From assembly GCA_014526335.1 (NCBI GenBank), contig JACTAT010000010.1, positions 495,184 through 559,183 on the forward strand: 64,000 nt of DNA, written 5' to 3'. The notes below the pieces were generated by a model. The model was given only the letters and a program-made list of their open reading frames with translations, searched no databases and was not told where the DNA came from. The position numbers were made by a program, and so were the translations under genes. Within the stretch, counting starts at the first letter, position 1; each line of letters begins with the position of its first letter. Positions 11,435-21,800 of this stretch are shown here, in pieces. The DNA comes from Chrysaora quinquecirrha (lineage: Eukaryota > Cnidaria > Scyphozoa > Semaeostomeae > Pelagiidae).

Positions 11435-11734
11435 TTTCTTATTGGTTGGAGTTGGTCAGCTGACTAAATGCCGGCTTGCCATTGGGTAAAGGATATATTT
11501 AGATTTTGTGGTTTAGACCACACGGGCAATGTAAAGAGTGCAAACTGTTGAGGTTTCCGCATCCTGCTCATGTCAATGTTTAATTTGTACCCTGTGGGCA
11601 AGAGTTACTTGGCGTCGAAATAATTAACTTAAATCCACGGCTTGCCATGGATTCTCCAAAACTTAAATCCACAGTAACATCCTTGATATGCAGTATGTAT
11701 TATTGGTATGCAATATTGATTGCGAAAAATTGAA
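11435..11734. other. No recognisable gene
   Basis: Spacer between the DIRS-like gag and a small LINE piece; nothing supported. Confidence 0.5.
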
Positions 11735-11850
11735 CCTGGCCATATTTATTGACCTTAACAAAGCCTTTGATACGGTTGAGCACAAAATAATAATAAAATT
11801 TCGTAGATACGGTATAAGGGGCACTATTGGATACTGCTGAAAAACCTAAT
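11735..11850 (+). pseudogene. Tiny LINE RT fragment (motif A)
   Basis: Plus-strand translation gives NLAIFIDLNKAFDTVEHKII followed by a RRYGIRG-like turn. This is RT motif A with the catalytic Asp. Nothing else of the element is present. It is the only LINE piece on plus in the left part of the window. Confidence 0.75.
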
Positions 11851-12787
11851 GGGGGCAATAAACACTGAAGCACGCAAGTAGGTATTCATTAGTTCTACTT
11901 TGCTATGTGTTCTTTTTTATGATGCAACTGTGACAGGTTTATGTTGCGATGATTTTTACCAATGCAAAGAATAAGAAGAAAAGTGCGCAAATTCCATTTT
12001 CGCGGAATTTGATTTGATAGATCGGTCATGACATATGAGATTCTTAACAAATTAAGCCTCGAAAGACAAGCTTCTGGGGACTATTCTGGCAAAATTTTGA
12101 AATCTGCACTTAGCAAAGACAATCGGGACTTGTTCAAACAGGCACAAATGACGCACGCACATCAAGGAAATGTTAGACATTTTTATCCCGAAAATCATGT
12201 CTACGCCATACACAAGCGGGGACAAAGGTGCAATTACAAGAAGGTGATTTAATTTAATTCACAAGTAAACAGAGAAAGAGATTATTGAAAATTCAGGATA
12301 AACACAAGGACAGTAGACAGACAAATGTGGATAGCCCTTTTCCTCTGGTTTAAACTGCAAGGCTCTACCATTGCCTCAATACATTTTCATAAAAGTGTAT
12401 TTCTGGGTTATTACTATGATCGCGAAATACTTACAAAATTACGATAAACATCGCCAACATTTTTTAAATAATTTAAAACCATTTCCGTATAACACCTCTC
12501 AGAATCGGACATAGACCGAAACAAGAAACTTATTGGAACTTGTACAAGATGTGATTCGAAATACACCAATCCGAAAGAGAAGCCAAATGGCATTGTGTTT
12601 TACGCAAGAAGAAAAAGATATGCCCGAAAACATTTCCGCTGTTAATCGGAATTTTGAAGTTTTGTACTACTCCAAAAAAACGGCCAATAAATCTTATAAA
12701 ATAATACAACTTATTTTGATAAAATCTTTCCCTTTAATGTTTGACCTTAGATACTGAATAGATTATAATGAAAAGATAAGGGAGATG
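11851..12787. other. Region beyond the TMEM94 stop codon
   Basis: Reading on minus this is where the TMEM94 3' UTR should lie. The short open frames at 12028-12252 and 12533-12757 (plus) have no recognisable domain and I do not call them. Confidence 0.4.
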
Positions 12788-12860
12788 TTAAACAGGGGAA
12801 TTCATACCAAGCTTTGTATCAAATTTAAGTCTTTCCCTCTTCTGAGATCGAATATTGGCT
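12788..12860 (-). CDS. TMEM94: TMEM94 last coding exon
   Basis: Acceptor TTTTCTAG|AGCC at 12861-12862. The exon encodes ANIRSQKRERLKFDTKLG and the terminal MNSPV, then TAA (plus-strand TTA, 12788-12790). The final LGMNSP motif is a hallmark of the family. Confidence 0.9.
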
Positions 12861-15800
12861 CTAGAAAATTGAGACGGAAATTGTAATAATCTCGAGATAA
12901 AAGATTACGTAAGACTGAAAGACGAAGTAGAAAATAGAAGAAAATAGCAGACATACAGTAGTGCAATATTTTTATTGACCAGCATTGTCAGTCAAGCTCC
13001 AAGATGCCAATCATTAAAAAAATCATTGAACAAAACCGACATTGCAGAAAATGCTGATTTCGGGGAAGTGTTGACGAAAAAAATGAAGAATTCACTTTAA
13101 ACTCAAAATTAAAATGTACCTCTGCAATTATTGTAACTAAAATATTTCTCACCGGATAAACCTTTTTTTCATCAGTTCACTAGACACCAGAAGAACAACA
13201 GGCCAGCAAATGGCCAGCAGAAGCGGGTAGGTTGCGTGACTTGGGTCAAAGTTGTATTCAACATCAGGAATATTAGACAAAAATAGTGACACGGCCGTGT
13301 ATATCGCTTGTAACATCACGCTACAAAAAATTGCCATAAAGTAAGCAGAGAAGAAAGTAAGTAGGAAGAGAAAACATATACTTTTAGAACAATAAATTAA
13401 AACATACCAGCATATTACAGATAACATCCAATACTGATTTTCAAATGGTGATTTGCTCCACAGATGTTTTGTTCTGTGCACATAGCTTGCAGACAATACC
13501 GCTGAAATTGTAGAAATATTCACCTAAGTTCACAAATCCTAACAAATAATTTAAGAAATAAAGTGAGCAGGGAAAGAGCAAATAGCACGTTATAATAACA
13601 GTTACTCAACTAACAGACGTTCACACCTTTCAGATGAATCGGAAACTTGCGATGCCATAACATAGTAATATGTGCGTATGAACCAAGAACAGTGAATTTT
13701 TGCCATTTTGGAATTGGAATTTTCAGTAAAAATATTATTTTTTAGACATAGTTATTCATTTGTTTAGAAGTTGGAAAAGGAAACTGATCATGAATCGCCT
13801 TTTCTTGACATTCCGGTAGACAGCAGCTCTTCTGCTGCCAAAAACCTTAGTTTATCATGAGCAAATGTACACGCTGGGTTGCTCTCCAGTTCTCTTTAGC
13901 ATTTCATCTCTCGCATAACTTGGACTAAACTAAAATATATATACTTACCAAAGTTGATAGTTGTAAACAACAAGGTTATATCCTGAGACATAAACAATCC
14001 TTCTCTGTTAGATTTGCTCCAGCCATGCCAAGGCTCAGAAAGATTTCTGAAAAATAAAATCATGTCTGAGGACAACGTCCCTTACTGGAATCTTAGCGAC
14101 AAGGCTTCAACCCATCTCCCACAAATGAGTCTTCCTTGCGAGAAGTTCACATTGTAGATCAAAATAACCAAATTTTATGAAGGAAACGATCTAATGTTTC
14201 GCTTCTACGCAGAAAGTATTGAAATTTGTTGTATTAAAGAACAATCAGCGAAAAAAATACCAAATAGAAATGAATCTCATTAAATTTACAGCAAAAACTA
14301 ATATGACAAGGATGCAAAACAAGCTGTCGGAGACGCGTTTCAGTCCCCCATTATTTAGTAAGATATTTAACTCAAATATCTGACTAATATTAAATTGAAA
14401 AGATGAGGTAATTTCACTATAAATATGACCAGTGGCGGAACGTGGAAAACTTTCCAGGTGGGCAAAACTCAAATCACAGAAAAAGTCATCATTTAGTCTT
14501 TAAAGTAAACAAAATTTTATATCTGCTTGACTTCTGGCCTTGGCTGTCTGTTTTTTTTTTGCCTGTGCTTCTTATATTTTGCACCGGCATTAATTTCAAT
14601 TTCAAGTTCAAGTTTGCCCCGCGCTGCTACGTTAAAGTTTATAACAAATGATTCATTGATTGAATGACTAATGTAAACACAGCAAAAAAACTATGATTTT
14701 TATGTATTTAGTTGGATTACTTGGGGCTAGATGAAACGTACCCCGCTTGGTGACAAACTTCATTGCTGTTAACCAATTGGAACGCGGAAAACGATTGAAA
14801 TTGAATGGAGAAGCGTAATGATTGATTGGCTCATCTCTTCCACACGGCAGATTTCATTTGGCCTCGGTAGAACGTAAATCGAATCATCAGTAAAAATATT
14901 TATGATATTTTTGTCCCGCTTTTCAGCGTTTAGAAAGGAGAACAGTGGGTGACTTGTATTGCCAAATTCGAATTTTCAGCGAAGAGAAGGAAAAATCATC
15001 TGTAGAAAAATGCGTTGGTTCTCCTTTTCTACAAAGACAATTATTTTGGTTTTATTCATATTTTAACTTCAACCACTTCTGTATGTCTTATATCAAGCTG
15101 ATATCAAATAATAATGAAAATGATATAATATCATAAGAATCATTTACTTCACTACAAAATTCTATAATCAGCATCTCGATCAGCACAGACTGCTTTAAGT
15201 ATTATTATCTCATCGCTTTCCAGCTATAAAAAGTCCGTTAGTTCCCATGCGGCCCATTATCACAAACTCCTATTGTATTTATTTACCTCATAATTTTTTC
15301 TCATGGTGTTATGGACTGGTCACCCTTCCCCAACGATAGGTCAGTTTGCATGCGAACGTTCGCAAAAAATAAAAACAAGATGTAAAGAGGGGGTCTCGCA
15401 GGGAAGGGTGACCAATCAGAGACACCTTGAGAAACAATAATTAGATAAATACAATGAACCTCTTATTGATAATGAGCCTTAGAGGAATTGTTTTTTGAAA
15501 GTCGATAGGCCGTAAAAAGAAAAAACATTCAAATAAAGGTTAGACTGTGCTTATTATAGAATTATTATGTTACGAATGATGTTCCGTATCATAAGATGAT
15601 TTTCACTATCACATAATATGACACAATATGAAAAGTTGGAGTTAAAATCTTAAAATATAATCATAATCATCAAAGTTATCTTTGTAGAAAAGGCGAATCA
15701 AGACATTTTTCTAGAGCAAATGTTTTCTTTTCTCGAGTAACAGACTCAAGTCTTGTGTACAGTATAGGACATGTGTATAAAAATAGTATGCGTTCGCAAA

Positions 15801-18800
15801 TCGCAATACGAAAATCGCATGCGAACTGCGAACTGCGAGCGAAGTGGAAATGGACCTTTATTCTACAAATTTTGGCTCGGTCCCCCAGGAAAAATAAGGT
15901 AGAGTAATTGAGCAAAAGAAAACTTCCTTACTTAGCACCAAGGAGAAAATGACAGCGTCCAGTACTTCCATGATTATTATTGCAGAATGAAAATAGCAGC
16001 CAAGCAAATAGCCCGCAGACGGTGTATATAGAATTAAGACCAAATGTTGGAAGAAACTGAACCAAGTACTGTTTTGACTGATCCTAAAAAGTTAATAAAA
16101 AATGAATCATTGATGATAAATAACTGATGGAATGTCAAATACAACAAAATCTCTTAATTTTTATTTAGACAGTACGTCCGCAGTGAAAGGAAAACTTTAA
16201 ACGTAATTCACAAAAGTTGAAATGAGCTGAAACGACCTGACACGAGCTCAAACGATGCATTAATGCAATCTATTCTAATAGCTAAAAGCAGCATGTGTTA
16301 GTATCAAAGCAGTCATCCTTCCTGGAACTCAGTGGAATCTTATATACCCTCATCAAGGAATTTCAATTGATTTCACAGGAATCCCTTCGAAATCCTTTTG
16401 TTTGAACGAGAATCTCGTGCGCCTTTTCGAGAAGTGAAATTTCCCTCGGAGATATTGATTATCTGTCTGTCAGTAAATTTAACAAAAATGCCGAAGAATC
16501 TTTCTTGAAGAGGGGCCAAATCTCCAGGTTTCCTCAGCATGTATGGAAGAATGCAAATGATGTTGATCTTCGTATGCACGTTTGAGGAAGTCCCATTCCC
16601 TCGTGTCCCGGAAATGCTGAAGTTCGCTGTATCAGAATCCTAGGAATCTTTGGAAAAATCCCCAGGAATCGTAAGAATCTTCGCAATTTTTTAGGGATTC
16701 CGGGAATCTTGAAATCTCGAATACCAGTTTGACGAGTGACTTGCCTCTTGGGTCCCTATCTACTGTAGTATGCCACTTTTGGAACTTATGGAGAAATCTA
16801 CTCTAGTGTTAAATATGTATGGTGCTGAAGAAGTCTTAACATTGCTGAAACAAAACAAGCCTAACGGGAGGAAAAGCCTTTCGCTGTATGACTGAGAATA
16901 ACAGGGCGAATTCTTCAAGCGCTAAAGTTCAGTGAAAATGTCCTTGGCTCTCTGGTAATGCAGGACAGATTCGAGTCCCATCTATTGTGGTATAAATCTG
17001 TGGACAAATTGTTTGTATTTTCAAACATTTTAACCGTTTCCTGTAACCGTGCTACGCAATTTTGTTATAAACGATAACACCCCACAAGCTTTATTTCAAC
17101 TGAAGATGGATCATGAATCTGAAAGATGCTTTAGAAACAAAAATAAATAATCGATTTTACTGAAAGTCGGGGCAAAACGAGTCGGCGGGTTAAAATGGGT
17201 CATTTTTGAACAATCGTAGCTAGAAGCTACAAGGCATAATGATCAGATGAAGCAGGTCCAGCAGGTCAAGCCAGAGTCAAGAAGAAGACAATATGCAGTA
17301 ATATCATAACTATCAAGGAAGAGTATGAATATGGTAGAAAGCAAATGCCATACATTCTAGCATGATAGCGCGATGCACAGCGTGGTGAGAAATTGGTGAA
17401 ATGTACCAAGCATAACCTTTGGCTACATGAATTATGCTATGCAGAAACTAAAGTACTCAATTTGGTTTGTGATTTGCTAGATCTTAACTCAGTTGCCAAT
17501 TAATTTGCAATTTTCAGATTAAATTTTGTATAATAATAGTAATTTTTGAAAATTTCACCTTTGTGTTTGTATACTTGTCAGACGATGCCCATTCTTCAGT
17601 AGTTAATTCGTGATCTTTTCATCGTACTCTGCTGTATTTTTTATAGAATTATTTCGCCCATATCTGGCTGACTCGTTTTACCACAACTGATGGGGTAAAA
17701 TGGGTCGCTCGACTAATTTGTTAAAAATGGTCAAAATAACAAAAATATTTATTAATATTTCAAAATTCCATAATATTTCATGACAAGGGATGCTATTCTG
17801 ACTGTTACAAGAAAACAATTTATTAATGTTATTCTCGAGCTTTTTTTTACATTTCTCTCAAACGGTGACTCGTTTTGCCCCGACTTACGCTACTTCATAG
17901 ATAAGAGGTGATTTCGGGAAAATATTACGACTTCCAGCAGTGTCATAATTTTAGACAAACTAAATTATTCAATTCTAAGGGAACCACAAACAGCAATTAT
18001 TAAAATTGAACCCCAATTTTTCAGCAAAACTAACAGTGGGTATAAAATCTTGATGTAGGTTCAGGTAAGGCCCCAATATCAGATACCAATTTTCCAAACA
18101 TTACGTTTCTGAAGAGGCACAGACAGTAGTTAAAAACAGAACGATGATTATTATTTACAAAACCTTCGTATGCTCATGGTAATAAAAATTTGTTTTCATG
18201 AAATAACTCCGTAGAACTGCAAAACAGCCTCAATCACAACTGATATAAACCGAAAGAATGGCTTAAAACTTTCTTTCAATCTGGCAAAGCAACCAACCGC
18301 CTTCGACAACCTTTGGTGTCCGAATGGATTATCGGTTGAATTGGGATGCAGAAATCTAAGATTTAAACCGTTGAGGTGTTAGGACAGATCCAATATACGA
18401 AAAATATTATTTTTACTCGCAAGATTTGTGGACGTAGAGAAGAGGCACAAGTATTACTTTGTTTGGGCAGTCATTGGGATAGCACCTTGACCAACATACT
18501 ATGCGAGGGGTACACATATGAAGGGTGCAGTAGGCCCCTTGCATAAGTAAGCTGTAATAAGTAAAAGTTAATAGCTAACTATAAACGATGCCACATAGCT
18601 GTGCGGCCTACCGCCAAGATGCAACCCCAAGACTGTTACTAGTTAGGCGTTCTTAGATTGTAAATGCTTGTTTTGGTACAAAGTGAGCTGTCCGTTCGGC
18701 GTGTGGTGCTAAGCCGAAAAACCGGACCATTTGGAAGCGAGACAAGGCATCTGCGATACTTTTATCTGCTCCTGCTATGTGCTTGATGTTAATTTGAACT

Positions 18801-21800
18801 CATTTTTTGCAGCGATAAAAAAACAGTTGACGAAGTAACGACATCATGGCTGGGCATTTTGTGCGTTGAGCGGCTCATATGTCCACGATTGCACGATTGT
18901 CACAATGAAACAGCAAGCGTTTGCCTCGAAATAACGGACCCTATAATAAACAAGACAAATGAATTGGATATAACTCTCTTCACTGGATTGTGTAGTTCTG
19001 ACAAGACGAGGGCCATTTTTCCGCGACCCATTTCCCTTTGAAGTAAATTCCGAACCCTGATAAACTAGATGCGCCAGTATAGAGTTCCAAATCTGGAGAC
19101 AATGTCACGGATGGGTCCAGAATTTTGTATTTGACATTCCATTCCGGTAAATAGTCAAACCACCATAGAATATCTGCGCGTGCTTCGTTGCTAAGGGTGA
19201 TGTGATAACCGAGTCTCTGTTTCCAGTGTCTACTTCAATGCCTAAGTAGGCCAGGAACTTCAATCCCTTAGTAGGCCAGGACTTTTCGGGTGCGATGGGA
19301 ATTCCTAGTTGTTGAAATATAGCCATAGTCAGGTTCAGATTGTTTAGAAATTCGCAACTGTGTGGCTGCCCGGCTAACAAGAAGTCGTCGGAATAATGAG
19401 TAGAATGCTTAATATAATAATTTTGCTGCATTATCCAAAGAAGTCCGTCTGTCCCTTGATAAAAACATTCCAAGCTTCTAGCCACCCCTGGAAATTTGCT
19501 ATTTTGGCTCTTTTCTAGTTTGACGCTAATGCTAACGTATCGGTATTGGGGCTATTTTCCTTTAGTTGCAGGTAAAATGTTGATTGCTGCTGCGCAATAT
19601 TATAGAGAGACTCGGGAAGAAGGTTGTTGAAATCAACATATTCTTTGGCTTGGAGGGCTTTATGGATTTTTGCCGGGAGGGAGCTTCTTAGCTTTAGAGT
19701 ATGAATTATCGTGAAGCAAGTTCATACCTGGTTTTTGCAGAGTTGGCATAGGGAGGACTGGGTTCTGACTTGTACTAGTTTTTTGTCTCCTTTCGCTTTG
19801 ATGTTGATTGGGAGCCACGATGGATGATGCACATGAGAGTTGCTGTGCGACTGTGGGCGCTGGTACCGAGATTTGCTGCCTTTGGATCGGCGGCTGCTGC
19901 TGCAATGAGTGAATTTCATCTCGTCCTATAGCTCTTAATTTTTCTCGGTTCAGCATGATAATGTTACTTGACTGCATGTCTTCTGTGGCTTGGCTTGCTA
20001 GGGGTTGATCAGCTTGCCTTTGTTTCCCAGCGTTCGTAGGTAAGGAGGAAGGGCCTGCTTCCCCATCGTGAAAATAATCAAACAGCCTTTTTGCAATTTC
20101 TTGCCAGAAGACGACAAGGGGTAGTGGTCTGCTTTACTCCATAAAAAAGGAAGGTTTGATTTGTTCCAGTCCTTAAGGACATGAGCTCGTCCGGTTTACG
20201 ATTTATGTTAGAAGAACTCTGCATTATACAGCTCACGGCGAAATAATCGAGATCAGATTAAAAACACTCACGTACTTGAACGTAAGAAATAACAGACTGA
20301 CGGGTCGGAGGGCAATGCCGTGGAAGGCGTGTCCGCTGACGGGGTCTAGTATAGAGACTAGAGGTGAAAACGAGGCTTCGCTTTCACCATTAAACCACAT
20401 GTACGCCATGCTCAAATGCTGTATGATGGCTTCTTGAATTTGTAAGCCAATATATAGTACATATGAATAGAATGTCTAAAAGCTTCCATTCTTCAAAATG
20501 ATAAAGCTTCTGGTAATCTTGCTTGCTATTAAACGGAACACACATTCTGTAGGTATAGTACACAAGTCGGTTCACATTGTGTAAAGAAGGTAAAAAAGCT
20601 GAAAAATGCAATGTATATTGGTTGCTATAACGTATTAACTTGCATTAAATAGAAACAATAAACTGTTTGGTGAGATAAATAAGGGGCTTTATTTCAATAG
20701 CAATCAAGTGTTTATGGTGGTTTCTTAAGTGCAGGACTATACATGAATAACATAGACAAAAGGCAAAAAAGATCAGAAACGTCTCGCACGAAAAACAATA
20801 CGACTTCATGAGTACCGATATGACGTTCAGGTTTCAGTAACTCATTTGCTGATGATAATCCAGATCGACATGCTAGTACTATAATAGAAGTTTAATTTCA
20901 CGTCATTTTCATTGCTCGTAGTTCCAACCAGCCAAACCATTTATACATGATATGGTTGGTGGTAGGTTCAGTAAAACTAATTGCCGATAGAGCAGTTAAA
21001 TATAAGGGATTTAGCAACGACAATTCAATTAGAGATGACTGGACGGGAATGGGCATAAACCAGCCTGGGGGTAATCTTCTTGGATGGGAAGTTCAAGTTA
21101 AACAGCGTAATAAAATACATACATCTAAAACATAAATATTGCTGAATATATTTATTTTTTCTCTTATACTCACGTAAATATTGCTGATTCTTTTACCACT
21201 CATTTGTTTCATCAAATCAGTGTCGGCTGGAGTTGCAATCAGTGAAACAGACAACACGGGAGCAATAATAATTGTTAGCCAAAGTAACTGTAATCCAGTT
21301 AGAGGAAATGGAAGCAACATGCAAAACGAAATTAACATCAAAAGAGAGAGAGACAAATAGCATGAACAAAGAAACAGGAAACAGCTTTTTGCGTTGACCA
21401 TCAACCGACGAGCCTAAAAATGAAAACAATTAAAAAATAAATTGTTTTATATGTCATAATATATTTGCCATATGTTATAATATATGTTCCATATGCCATA
21501 CTATTTTGACAAATATGTCAAAATACATGTGCGGCATGGTTTGAATTTTTACTTTAAAATGCAGATGATCACTGACGTAACTACCTGAAGCGAATCTAAT
21601 TATGAAATTACCAAGAAATAGTTTAGTAACATGTTGTTCTATTAAATTAAAATCCGATACTCTTCAGAAATAAATAACAATTAACGCATCACTGGGTTTC
21701 AAATACTTACAATAACTCGCATGGATATTATAGGCCTAGCTATGTAGCTGGGCACCGATAACACTGCATCAGACAGCTTTTGGAGCACATGGTTCACGAA

